Assembly (NCBI RefSeq): GCF_002135415.1
Contig: NZ_NEGJ01000003.1
Coordinates: forward strand, 372,001-436,000
DNA length: 64,000 bases
Direction: 5' to 3'
Source: Acinetobacter sp. ANC 3832
GTDB lineage: Bacteria > Pseudomonadota > Gammaproteobacteria > Pseudomonadales > Moraxellaceae
Within the stretch, counting starts at the first letter, position 1, and the number at the start of each line of letters is the position of its first letter. A model generated the notes under the pieces. That model saw only the letters and a list, made by a program, of their open reading frames with translations. It was not told the origin of the DNA and did not search any database. A program made the translations under genes and the position numbers. Shown here one piece after another: positions 56,188 through 64,000 of this stretch.

Positions 56188-56656
56188 TCAAACCTCGCTC
56201 AATCGCTTTATCAATATTCTTGGGCACAATTTTAGCAATCTCATCTAATGAATCACGCATAAAGCGACGCTCTTTAAATTTAACATTGCGACTATGAGCC
56301 TTAACCAAAACATCACGTGGCGTAATTGGCCTCCCAAAAGCCTGTTTGATATGCCTCAAGTGCTCTTTAATGCTAATCGCAGCAGATAAACCAAACTCAT
56401 GGATAAATGCATACTTAACGTGTGTACCACCTGCTGACACAATGCCTTCAATTACACCACCAACCTCTTCTACTCTTGAGACTAGTGAGCCACGTAAACG
56501 ACCAGATTGAACATTCAATCGTTGCCCACTTAACATGTCTTCTTGAATCATGCGTTGGAGTTTTAAAGTTAATGCTGTGATTGTTCGTCGTATTTCAATC
56601 TTTATCCGGTTGTTATCTTCATTCATTTGAATATGAACATCGACAGAATCAACCAT
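56180..56656 (-). CDS. Neck/tail-completion protein, HK97 gp10-like
   Basis: This 158-residue protein has the HK97-gp10 layout: an N-terminal helix, SGRLRGSLVSRVEEVGGVIE (about 51-70), THVKYAFIHEFGL and a C-terminal helix with FMRDSLDEIAKIV. These proteins complete the head-tail joint. It is followed by the tail terminator with an 8-base overlap. Confidence 0.75.
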   Translation of the reverse strand: MVDSVDVHIQMNEDNNRIKIEIRRTITALTLKLQRMIQEDMLSGQRLNVQSGRLRGSLVSRVEEVGGVIEGIVSAGGTHVKYAFIHEFGLSAAISIKEHLRHIKQAFGRPITPRDVLVKAHSRNVKFKERRFMRDSLDEIAKIVPKNIDKAIERGLNG

Positions 56657-56663
56657 GGGTCAC

Positions 56664-56855
56664 CTAGCTTTTAGTTGTTGCGACTACCGTAGATTTTTTA
56701 GGCTCATCCACATAACGAGTAAATTGCATTGGTTGAAGTGCAAAATAGATATCCTCATTAGAGGAAACAATCCCATCCTTTACTTCATAGGATTGCCCTG
56801 AAATTACAATATGGGTTGATTTATATGAATCAGGTGCTTGATATTTAAATAACAT
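56664..56855 (-). CDS. Small head-tail connector-region protein
   Basis: A 63-residue basic protein (MLFKYQAPDSYKSTHIVISG, then VSSNEDIYFALQPMQFTRYV). It is not recognised. It lies between the DUF4054 and gp10-like genes, a place where small phage structural proteins are common, with short gaps of 7 and 9 bases. Confidence 0.6.
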   Translation of the reverse strand: MLFKYQAPDSYKSTHIVISGQSYEVKDGIVSSNEDIYFALQPMQFTRYVDEPKKSTVVATTKS

Positions 56856-56864
56856 CTATTTCTC

Positions 56865-57248
56865 CTAAATAACAAAAGCACCGATTCCCAAACTATTGGG
56901 ATTCGTTCCTTTGTCATCGATTGGAATGGAATTTTTTAAAGCCAAATAGCGTTGGCCATAAATACTTTGATCGTAAAATGTATCTTTTGATGATCGAGAG
57001 AAACTTGCACTCTGGCCAGCAATAGACAAACTGGATGCATTTGATATAGCAGTACCATTTGGATTTGCTTTTTGAACTTTAATAATATGTGCCGCATACA
57101 GACCTACAGCACGTTCTTTTAATTTTCCAAATTCAATAACCGAAACAACTAATTCAGCTTCTTCCAAAGCATCCTTTATTTCAGATTCATTTGAATTGTA
57201 AAGTTGAGAATCTGATTTAAATCGTTCTCGAAATGCTTGCAGGTCCAT
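56865..57248 (-). CDS. DUF4054 head-tail connector protein
   Basis: This 127-residue protein begins MDLQAFRERFKSDSQLYNSN and contains AVGLYAAHIIKVQKANPNGT followed by DTFYDQSIYGQRYLALKNSI. These are features of DUF4054, a head-tail connector family of phages with DUF2184 capsids. It is 7 bases downstream of the preceding gene. Confidence 0.85.
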   Translation of the reverse strand: MDLQAFRERFKSDSQLYNSNESEIKDALEEAELVVSVIEFGKLKERAVGLYAAHIIKVQKANPNGTAISNASSLSIAGQSASFSRSSKDTFYDQSIYGQRYLALKNSIPIDDKGTNPNSLGIGAFVI

Positions 57249-57255
57249 ATACCAC

Positions 57256-57585
57256 CTATTCTTTTGCTTGAACTAACTTAGCTTGAAGTTGCTCTATTGC
57301 CTCATCATCAGCAAAGGTAATGCCCATCTCAGTAAGTTCGGCTTTAACATTGGCTAAAGCATCGTCTAGTTTGTTTTCATTACTTCCTTTGCCTCCCGCA
57401 CTAGACTTTTGCTTAGCCTCTTCACCTATAGTGATATCCCCACTCTCAAGCAATGCACTAAAAGCCTTACCTTTGGAGATACGTTTTAAGTCAGCCACAG
57501 ATACATCAATGGTCTGACCCTTACCGATCTGAACCCCATCAAAAGAAAAAGCGGCTTGAGAGCCGCTGTAATTAATTTTTGGCAT
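57256..57585 (-). CDS. Hypothetical head-region protein
   Basis: A 109-residue protein with a short beta-like N-terminal part (PKINYSGSQAAFSFDGVQIG) and a charged helical half (ELTEMGITFADDEAIEQLQA). It is not recognised with certainty. It lies between the capsid and DUF4054 genes, on a compact operon spacing, and starts 12 bases after the capsid stop. Confidence 0.65.
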   Translation of the reverse strand: MPKINYSGSQAAFSFDGVQIGKGQTIDVSVADLKRISKGKAFSALLESGDITIGEEAKQKSSAGGKGSNENKLDDALANVKAELTEMGITFADDEAIEQLQAKLVQAKE

Positions 57586-57597
57586 GTTTATTTATCC

Positions 57598-58578
57598 TTA
57601 TTCAACATCGTAGTAGCGAAGGGAGTCGACACGTTTCAGATAAACACCTTCATACATGTAATGACCAGGTGTGCGAATCACATAATTGACAGGCTGAGCT
57701 GCCAAGAATTCCAAATCGTTGCATCGAAACGTAATGCAACTTGGATCACGGCGATAAACAATACTTCGATCTGTTCCACCAACACCTTTGCCTTCTAAAT
57801 AGCTTTCAGATGCAAAATTAAGCGTTTTATTCTGCATAGCAAAGGTGTTCTTTTCCTTAATGTATTCAAGGAAAGTTTTACCCGCAGAATCAGGAACGAT
57901 ACGACTCGCAATAATCGTAAATTTATTCTCTGGCATTACAAAAGTATCAGGCTGTACACTGCTATCAAATTTAGATGCATTGGTTGCACCTTTAATTGCT
58001 TTATTGATATCAGCCAAAATCACTTCAATTGTAGCTGTGGCGTAATCAACCGTTGAAGCAATGACCTCAACTCCTGTCTGGTTGTAGAAGCCATTCAAAC
58101 CCGTATCACTTTCACCAAACCAAGCAACATCGCTCATATGGTTTTCAAATGCTAAGCGTGCTGCTGTGATTTTGTCTGTAGCCAATGAAATTCCTGCTTT
58201 TAATGCCGCAGCAGTTTCAAAGATTGAAGTTTCATAACCAATCACACCAACCTGAACAGTTAATTTAACTTCGTCATACATCACTTCTGCCAACGGCACG
58301 TCATTACCAAGTCCAGAATGACGCTTACCACGACCTACACCATGTTTACGCTGTAAGACACTTGCAGAACCAACAACAGCTCCAGCCAGACCTTCGATTG
58401 GTAGGTATTTTGCGTAAGCTTGAGCTTCAGCCAATTGAGGAGACATTTCATCTACTGATTCCAAATTGATCAGTAATTTAGCAAATGTATCCAAATTAAA
58501 TGCATCACCTGTAGCAACTTGCACACCATGTGCTACTGCAGATAAGCGAATTTTCATTTGATTTAATTCTTTAGACAT
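57598..58578 (-). CDS. DUF2184 major capsid protein
   Basis: This 326-residue protein has the DUF2184 capsid layout: NLESVDEMSPQLAEAQAYAK near the start, then PLAEVMYDEVKLTVQVGVIG (about 94-113), later FVMPENKFTIIASRIVPDSA and ending YEGVYLKRVDSLRYYDVE. It probably adopts the HK97 fold. It follows the small cement protein by 3 bases, as usual. Confidence 0.87.
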   Translation of the reverse strand: MSKELNQMKIRLSAVAHGVQVATGDAFNLDTFAKLLINLESVDEMSPQLAEAQAYAKYLPIEGLAGAVVGSASVLQRKHGVGRGKRHSGLGNDVPLAEVMYDEVKLTVQVGVIGYETSIFETAAALKAGISLATDKITAARLAFENHMSDVAWFGESDTGLNGFYNQTGVEVIASTVDYATATIEVILADINKAIKGATNASKFDSSVQPDTFVMPENKFTIIASRIVPDSAGKTFLEYIKEKNTFAMQNKTLNFASESYLEGKGVGGTDRSIVYRRDPSCITFRCNDLEFLAAQPVNYVIRTPGHYMYEGVYLKRVDSLRYYDVE

Positions 58579-58581
58579 ATA

Positions 58582-59058
58582 TTACGCTCCACGTAAACGA
58601 AGAATTGCCAATCCATCAGGGCCTGTAATGGTTTCCCAAGTGGCATTCGGAAACAAAGTTGAATCAAGCGCAACGGATGACAAAGAACCCAATGGCGCAT
58701 CAGCAGTGCCATTTGAAGTCTTTACATAGACCTTGGCATTAATATCCGTCACAGGTGCTGTAGGTTTTACCCAAGCAGATCCAATTTGCATGATCGGTGC
58801 GCAATCATGCTTTTGATACGCTTCAAGACCTTTGGAGTTTTTACCTGATTTACCGATATGCTGGAAAACGACTACACCGAATTTAGTATTAGCGGCATTA
58901 GTAACTGTTGTTACCGTTTTACCATCCGTCGTTTGAACTGCGACTTCACCATCGCTAAGAACACTAGTGCCAGAGACAGGCAAAGATAGAATTTCTTCTG
59001 GCATGTGTAAACGCGCACGCATACCAGGTACCGCTTGAGGTGTTAATGACATACTCAT
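58582..59058 (-). CDS. Head decoration / structural cement protein
   Basis: This 158-residue, beta-rich protein (SLTPQAVPGMRARLHMPEEI, then TKFGVVVFQHIGKSGKNSKG, ending TGPDGLAILRLRGA) lies directly before the capsid gene, where cement proteins are encoded in phages of this type. The family call rests on position and the short beta pattern. Confidence 0.65.
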   Translation of the reverse strand: MSMSLTPQAVPGMRARLHMPEEILSLPVSGTSVLSDGEVAVQTTDGKTVTTVTNAANTKFGVVVFQHIGKSGKNSKGLEAYQKHDCAPIMQIGSAWVKPTAPVTDINAKVYVKTSNGTADAPLGSLSSVALDSTLFPNATWETITGPDGLAILRLRGA

Positions 59059-59069
59059 TCCCCTTTAAA

Positions 59070-60260
59070 TTAAAATGATTGTTTCCAAGCTTCTTTTTTG
59101 GTACTTGGTTTTGGTTGTTCAGCCTGCTTAGCAACATTAACCTGTTGCTGCTGAAACTGATTTAATGCATCACCCACTGCATTGCTTGGGCTGACACTCT
59201 TAACTGCTGATAACGCGCGGAAAACAGTGTCCACTTGCTCAGGTTTAGCATCTCCAATAGCAATACCACCCAATACAGCTACAACTAAGCTATCTCCTGC
59301 TTTTGCAGTAATAACATCACGTTTGATTTGCTCACATGAACAACCATTCGTTTTAATGCCCGGCACAAGTGCTGTAGCATCTGCAACGACTGATGTACGC
59401 TCAGCCACGACTTGATCTAATTTTTCAGGAGTGATTTGGTTCTTTTCAAGATCACCAACCTTTTGCTTTAAATCTGTATTTTCAGTATGTAAAGTATCAA
59501 CTACTGCTTGAACTGCTGTGAGTTCATCACCTACCGTAAATTGTTTATCACCAACTTTTAGCTTTGCAGCCTTTATGTTTGTAAGTTGATCCTCTTGCTG
59601 CTTTAAGGCATCTGCTAGTGCTTGGTTGTCACCAATTTCAAAGCGAATACCGTTAACTTTAACTTCCATCTTTTTCCCCTTTGGGCTTGGTTTTTCGTCA
59701 CCGATACGACAATCACCACCACAGCGACCGTATTTCACTAGTGCCACATGATTGCCAATAAAATTAATAAACTTCGCTTGATACGGCGTACTATCAGGTG
59801 CTGTACCATTTTCTAAAACAAGAACTGCTGCATAGCCGAGCGACATCTCAATGCGCTCATTGCTTTGAATTAAATCGATACTGTTTTTATCTTTAATCAG
59901 AAGATCACCCACCAAAAAATCACCTTCTTGACGAACATTTTCACAATAACCTGTGTGATATTCCTTCCAATTTGATGCATTGATCTCGTTCTTGGGGGGA
60001 TGGTAGTCCGTTGCATCCACACCAGAAAAACTTGCAACCGATTCAGGCTTGAAAAGTTCATCTGCAGGTGTGTAGACATTAATGATTTGGTCTGCTGTGA
60101 ATCCCTCTAATGATGGGAATTCATAGGCGTAGTACTGCCGTACTTGGGGTGCCTTTGCCAAACGAACATTCACGCATTTCAAATAACCTTCTTTGGTAAA
60201 TGAGCGTGATGATTCACTTGGGGCAAAGTCACCAATTTTGAGTTGGTATAGGATTTTCAT
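59070..60260 (-). CDS. DUF2213 prohead protease/scaffold
   Basis: This 396-residue protein has a first half with DUF2213 features (ESSRSFTKEGYLKCVNVRLA, HYHPP-like DYHPPKNEINA, IEMSLGYAAVLV and NHVALVKYGRCGGDCRIGD), a family of phage maturation proteases. The second half is helical and Gln/Lys-rich (about 230-396) with a coiled coil, typical of a scaffold domain. The arrangement suggests a protease-scaffold fusion that is removed during capsid maturation. Confidence 0.8.
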   Translation of the reverse strand: MKILYQLKIGDFAPSESSRSFTKEGYLKCVNVRLAKAPQVRQYYAYEFPSLEGFTADQIINVYTPADELFKPESVASFSGVDATDYHPPKNEINASNWKEYHTGYCENVRQEGDFLVGDLLIKDKNSIDLIQSNERIEMSLGYAAVLVLENGTAPDSTPYQAKFINFIGNHVALVKYGRCGGDCRIGDEKPSPKGKKMEVKVNGIRFEIGDNQALADALKQQEDQLTNIKAAKLKVGDKQFTVGDELTAVQAVVDTLHTENTDLKQKVGDLEKNQITPEKLDQVVAERTSVVADATALVPGIKTNGCSCEQIKRDVITAKAGDSLVVAVLGGIAIGDAKPEQVDTVFRALSAVKSVSPSNAVGDALNQFQQQQVNVAKQAEQPKPSTKKEAWKQSF

Positions 60261-60404
60261 TGATTATCACTATGACTTCTGTAGGGGTATTTTATTTCGA
60301 TTTTTTGAGATGAAATTTTTACAAGGCATATATCCGCCAAATTTCCTAGTAAATGTACAATTTTGACAATTACATTGATTATTTGTTTCCATAAATTTTG
60401 CTCA

Positions 60405-60437
60405 TAAAAAAACCCACCAAGAGGTGGGTTTTTTTAT
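60405..60437 (-). terminator. Terminator before the DUF2213 gene
   Basis: AAAAAACCCACC-AAGA-GGTGGGTTTTTTT, strong on both strands. On the minus strand it follows the 120-residue gene. Confidence 0.9.
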
Positions 60438-60462
60438 TAACTAAAGAATTTAAAAATATGAA

Positions 60463-60825
60463 TTATTTACCTTCTAAATCATTTCTCGAGGCAACAACCT
60501 GCATATCAACGTTTTCTGTAGCATTAAGTTTTACCGCTAATTTAGCTAACTCATCATTAGGTAAACTTGGTTGAACAGAAAGCTTATCTTGTCCAAAAAC
60601 ATGAAGCGTTTCTGCATACTTACCATCATCAGAAACATATAGCTGTATGTCATCAGTAGGTGTTTTAATATGAATATATTTCTCAACACCAATATTTATA
60701 GTTGGTTTTTCAATTAAAAGCTCATAGCCTTCTGGAAGATTCTCCTTAAGGGCATCTAAAACATGTTGATTGTTATTTGGTTTAATCACAGCATGGCGAT
60801 ATGAGTTAATGTGTTCTTCTGTCAT
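60463..60825 (-). CDS. Hypothetical phage protein
   Basis: ATG 60825 (MTEEHINSYRHAVIKPNNNQ) gives 120 residues; a longer frame from 60897 overlaps the preceding gene and has hydrophobic, non-coding-like residues. The protein is acidic and mixed alpha/beta with LPEGYELLIEKPTINIGVEK. It is not recognised. A strong terminator follows it, so it may be a moron-type insertion between the MuF-like and DUF2213 genes. Confidence 0.55.
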   Translation of the reverse strand: MTEEHINSYRHAVIKPNNNQHVLDALKENLPEGYELLIEKPTINIGVEKYIHIKTPTDDIQLYVSDDGKYAETLHVFGQDKLSVQPSLPNDELAKLAVKLNATENVDMQVVASRNDLEGK

Positions 60826-60889
60826 TAGTTTTTTCTCAAGAAATATAAGTTGAAAAAATATAGTGCTGTTGAAATTATTTTTTTCAACC

Positions 60890-61699
60890 CTAATCAATTA
60901 ATATATCTTCATAATTTGGTACAGCCGTACAGCGACATCTAACCTTCTTACCAGGATGGCCACCCGCAGGCGGTGAATCCCATTTGAAAGTTTTACCGTG
61001 ATGACTTCTACATAATGGGCGTACTTTTTCATCCTTTGATGTCAAATAATCATAGCTCTCAACACCCAGTGACCGTTGACGCTTTTCATTAATATCAGCA
61101 TTAATCTTGCCCATTTGATCTGCTGCGATTAAGCGTGCTCGGTATTCTGTAGATTGCCCCAATTTATGAATTTCTTGTGCCAATTCCTCATTGGTCAAAC
61201 CAGTCTGCAAAGCATTCATTACCAATGCTTCTAACTTGTCAAAATACTGTTGAGGTATGGATTTTATAAGCGCCACATTTGTAGCAATATTCATTTCAAC
61301 AGTGCTTTGTATATCAGAAGCTTGATAGAAAGGCGTTAAATCAATACCGATTTGAGATTTGGTATGCTCAGCAATCTGCTTATCCACTTCTTTTTGGCTA
61401 TCTACAACAACCTTTGTGGCTAATGGTTTTGCAACTTCCACAACATATTTAACAAGCTTTTCTCGAACCTTGTTAAACATATCGCTAAACCAACCATCCC
61501 CAATGTTTTCACCAATCGTGGGTAGAACAATTTCTTTGGTTTGATCTTGGCAGAATTGCGCAATAGCAAGCAATTGCCGAGTGTAGTACAACTCAATACG
61601 GCGGTTAACAACTACTGGTTTAGGTTTAGCTTTACGACCCTTTTTACTCTTCTTGATTTGTTGGAATTGGGGCTTTAGCAGCTGGATTATCGTCATCAT
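60890..61699 (-). CDS. MuF-like minor head protein
   Basis: This 269-residue protein has the phage MuF/SPP1 gp7 features: a helical middle (ALVMNALQTGLTNEELAQEI, then LGQSTEYRARLIAADQMGKI) and a C-terminal signature PLCRSHHGKTFKWDSPPAGG with HPGKKVRCRCTAV, a Cys/His-rich end. It helps capsid assembly and may be ejected. Its start overlaps the portal gene by 56 bases; no downstream ATG fits better. Confidence 0.85.
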   Translation of the reverse strand: MMTIIQLLKPQFQQIKKSKKGRKAKPKPVVVNRRIELYYTRQLLAIAQFCQDQTKEIVLPTIGENIGDGWFSDMFNKVREKLVKYVVEVAKPLATKVVVDSQKEVDKQIAEHTKSQIGIDLTPFYQASDIQSTVEMNIATNVALIKSIPQQYFDKLEALVMNALQTGLTNEELAQEIHKLGQSTEYRARLIAADQMGKINADINEKRQRSLGVESYDYLTSKDEKVRPLCRSHHGKTFKWDSPPAGGHPGKKVRCRCTAVPNYEDILID

Positions 61700-62984
61700 C
61701 TGTATTCACCGCCATCATTTCCAATTCTTTAATGTGCTTTTCATCAATCACAGAATAAACACCATCAATAAGCAACTGTCGTGCAATTTGAGGTTCAGTC
61801 AAAATACCCATATCAAGATAACCCTGATCACGTTCTTTATTGTTTTTCTCAACTTCAGAACGTATTTTTGCATCCAATTGCCACAATGGATTAAAAACCA
61901 CACTTAGACCTGCAATCTGACGACCAAACGTAGACTGACAAATGACAGCTAAGAATTGCATAAGTACAGGCTTAACATCCCACTCTTGCTTGGTTGCAAT
62001 ACCGTCATAATAATTACGGGTATCGTGCTCACCTGTTGCATTTAAACCCCCAGGTGATTGACCAAATAAAAGTGTATATGGAATATCTGCAGAACCTGCT
62101 GTCTGAATTGAGTATTCACGCAACATGTCAGGCAGACCAGAAAAGTTATACGTTTTAGATTCATACTCTTCTTCTTTATCTAAAACCAACATGCCGTTAA
62201 TACTTTTAAGCAAACCAACACTTAAAAACCGCTCAGTGACTGCTTTGATATCCTCTTTAATTTTTTCAACCAAACTTGGGGTACGAATAATATCAATTTT
62301 TGCTTCATGTATAAGGCTAGCCGCGCCACGCTTCACACTTGCATGATCAAGTAAGTCGTTATAGACCTCTTGTAAAATACTTTGAGGTTCTTCATTCACA
62401 ACATCTGCATGACAGATTTTAATCAATCGACTGTGATGAATTCTTTGTTCAGGCTTACCATCATCAAAGCGCAATTTATAAAACTCAGGTTGTTTCAGCA
62501 ATCCACCACATTCTTGTGGTGATAAGTACTTAGTCTTATCCTCTTTTAAGTACTTCTTCTTAATCACAGTGAAGAATTCTAAACGCCCAGTACCAAGCTT
62601 ATTAAGCTCAAATGGCAGATCTAAAGCTTTTCCATCTGCTGTACCCAATAAGACGTAAACAACACCATAGAGACGGGATAAAACTAAACATGAAAGCAGT
62701 ATTTTATTCAGATTGAACTTTTTACATGTCTCCTTCAGTGATTCTAGATCGCTATCTTGAATGCCTTCATAAAACCAACCAGCACGTAGCATATCTGATG
62801 CAGGTCGGTTCACAATACGGCGCGCTAACCAATCTTGATACACAGCTTCAAGCTGTTCATCTGGTATATCTTTTCGTACAAAATGACCGTGTGATGCCTT
62901 GTCACGCCCAGTGCCGATATTAGAGACAAAATTGGTGTAAGCTCCTGCATCGCCAATAGCGTCAGGCTTTTTATTTTTAGCCAT
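61644..62984 (-). CDS. DUF1073-type portal protein
   Basis: This 446-residue protein has the DUF1073 portal layout: RRIVNRPASDMLRAGWFYEG near the start, LVLSRLYGVVYVLLGTADGK, then YSIQTAGSADIPYTLLFGQS with PGGLNATGEHDTRNYYDGIA (about 314-333). It forms the dodecameric portal through which DNA is packaged. It lies between the terminase (8 bases upstream) and the MuF-like gene, as in many phages. The DUF1073 family is sometimes annotated as anti-CBASS-like; here the length and context argue for a portal. Confidence 0.88.
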   Translation of the reverse strand: MAKNKKPDAIGDAGAYTNFVSNIGTGRDKASHGHFVRKDIPDEQLEAVYQDWLARRIVNRPASDMLRAGWFYEGIQDSDLESLKETCKKFNLNKILLSCLVLSRLYGVVYVLLGTADGKALDLPFELNKLGTGRLEFFTVIKKKYLKEDKTKYLSPQECGGLLKQPEFYKLRFDDGKPEQRIHHSRLIKICHADVVNEEPQSILQEVYNDLLDHASVKRGAASLIHEAKIDIIRTPSLVEKIKEDIKAVTERFLSVGLLKSINGMLVLDKEEEYESKTYNFSGLPDMLREYSIQTAGSADIPYTLLFGQSPGGLNATGEHDTRNYYDGIATKQEWDVKPVLMQFLAVICQSTFGRQIAGLSVVFNPLWQLDAKIRSEVEKNNKERDQGYLDMGILTEPQIARQLLIDGVYSVIDEKHIKELEMMAVNTDDDDNPAAKAPIPTNQEE

Positions 62985-62992
62985 AATTTTTC

Positions 62993-64000
62993 CTAGTCAA
63001 ATACAGTTGGCTTACTTGCAACAGTGTCATTTATTGCATCAATCGTTGGATCCCACTGATCATCATGATCATGTGTCATATCTGCTGTGAGCCCTTCGAT
63101 CTCTTCAATGTAATTTAATAACCACGGTGCTGATGCTGGTAACATCACCATGCCATCCTCAACATAGAAAACCACATCCATAGTACGTGTGAGTTTATCT
63201 GTGCTTCGTTGAATAGCTCTGATCGGTAAAGTTGTCTGCCGTGATATGGTTTGAATTAACGTTGTGCCTGATGCCTTATCTTCAATCGCCATGTATCGAA
63301 GCTTGCCAATTTCGGTGTTAGCATCTTTGTGCTTATTAATAAAAAGCTTTGCTTCCTTAATCAGCTCGGGTGCTTCCCATTTTGCTCGTTTCACATCAAT
63401 GATATAAAGCTTGCCGTCATACCCAAGACCACCACACAGAAACACAGACCAGTCATTATGCTCTTTGGTTTTTTGCGCAGTATCAGCCCAAATAGCCCGC
63501 CACTTAAGAACAGGCAATTTAAGATATCGACCAAACCACTCAGCCTTGACCAAATCACCACCAAGCTTTTTAGGTTGCTGCTGATACTGACTGCTGAACG
63601 TATAGCGTGAGACTGTTGCACCATCTTTGTCCTGCCCGCCTTTTTCCAACTGTAGTAATGAAAGCAACGATTCTTTTAATGGCCAATAACTTTGGCGACC
63701 TTTGTTATCACGCTCAATATTGAGTGGGACTTTGACCCTAATATGCTCTGGCAGCTTTCTGATGTAATCATCATCAATCAGTGCTGGTATAGAAATTTGA
63801 TGCCACTTACCTGGCACATTCCCAGTCATGACAAAGTTAGTCGGATCTTCTACATGCAATCGCTGCATGATCAGAATAATCGGGGTTGATGACTTAGCTT
63901 TACGTGAGTTGACCGTATTTAGAAGTTTGCGATTAGCCTTGTTACGTGCCGTCTTACTAAATGCATCCTCTGGCTTAAGTGGATCATCCAAGATGATTGC
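62993..64000 (-). CDS. Terminase large subunit, C-terminal part (cut by window edge)
   Basis: The frame is open to the right edge, where it reads AIILDDPLKPEDAFSKTARN. The ILDDP part is the Walker B motif, so the Walker A and N-terminal ATPase part lie outside. PIILIMQRLHVEDPTNF is the C-motif region. The nuclease half shows Asp in IWADTAQKT and Asp/Glu in AIEDKASGTTLIQ, and DQWDPTIDAINDT near the end. It cuts and packages phage DNA. The internal TTG at 63991 is not a start. Confidence 0.9.
   Translation of the reverse strand, partial: AIILDDPLKPEDAFSKTARNKANRKLLNTVNSRKAKSSTPIILIMQRLHVEDPTNFVMTGNVPGKWHQISIPALIDDDYIRKLPEHIRVKVPLNIERDNKGRQSYWPLKESLLSLLQLEKGGQDKDGATVSRYTFSSQYQQQPKKLGGDLVKAEWFGRYLKLPVLKWRAIWADTAQKTKEHNDWSVFLCGGLGYDGKLYIIDVKRAKWEAPELIKEAKLFINKHKDANTEIGKLRYMAIEDKASGTTLIQTISRQTTLPIRAIQRSTDKLTRTMDVVFYVEDGMVMLPASAPWLLNYIEEIEGLTADMTHDHDDQWDPTIDAINDTVASKPTVFD

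Noticed and set aside
61644..62984. DUF1073 protein as an anti-CBASS (Acb1-like) immune inhibitor
   Set aside because: Database names of this family can suggest anti-CBASS function. The length of 446 residues, the portal motifs and the place between terminase and MuF-like genes fit a portal protein, and I see no clear paired H-x-T phosphoesterase motifs.

Overview
The window looks like the chromosome of an Acinetobacter species. It is AT-rich, and the gene content fits the genus: a CarO-type outer membrane barrel, sbp/cysTWA with a CysB-like regulator, dapD next to queE/queC, a NadM-type nucleotidyltransferase, and monofunctional housekeeping genes with Moraxellaceae-like sequences. The species cannot be named from this sequence alone.

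Positions 1 to about 35.3 kb are core genome. In order they hold lepB (cut by the window edge) and lepA; a small secreted protein; a thioesterase; an HtrA/DegQ protease; nadB; a PaaI-type thioesterase; the minus-strand run pabC-mltG-tmk; and the sulfate uptake locus sbp, a small hydrolase, cysT, cysW, cysA and a cysB-like LysR gene. Then come carO, dapD, queE, queC, a PP-loop ATPase, bcp, a LysE/ArgO exporter divergent from an ArgP-like regulator, nadM, a crotonase, a nitroreductase, purL, a dgt-like HD hydrolase, ruvA and ruvB. Most transcription units end in clear hairpin terminators. A 42-residue membrane peptide gene with a strong ribosome binding site lies between two terminators near 26.3 kb. 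The ruvA-ruvB gap carries a structured palindromic element.

Positions 35.3 to 40.6 kb are a looser, AT-rich stretch. It holds a hypothetical gene, a single initiator tRNA with its own promoter and terminator, about 1.7 kb with only a crotonase-like gene fragment and a direct repeat, and a redox/detoxification cluster (SnoaL-like protein, HxlR regulator, NmrA-type reductase, nitroreductase, YciI-like protein).

Positions 40.65 to 64.0 kb are the late region of a prophage with a long-tailed (siphovirus-like) morphology, all on the minus strand and running off the right edge. In transcription order it reads: terminase large subunit (partial), DUF1073 portal, MuF-like head protein, DUF2213 protease, cement protein, DUF2184 capsid, connector and neck proteins, tail terminator, tail tube, a G/T chaperone pair with a probable -1 frameshift, a membrane protein, a tape measure with an embedded M15-like peptidase domain, a tail tip resembling that of gene transfer agents (DUF2460, DUF2163, NlpC/P60, TipJ-like), two holin-like proteins and a GH24 endolysin. 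A 1012-residue gene is inserted inside the tail-tip block, between the DUF2163 and NlpC/P60 genes. It has a tail-fibre-like N-terminus, three repeated beta domains and a CotH-kinase-like domain, and a terminator lies on each side. It is the most unusual item here. The integrase, repressor and right attachment site are outside the window.
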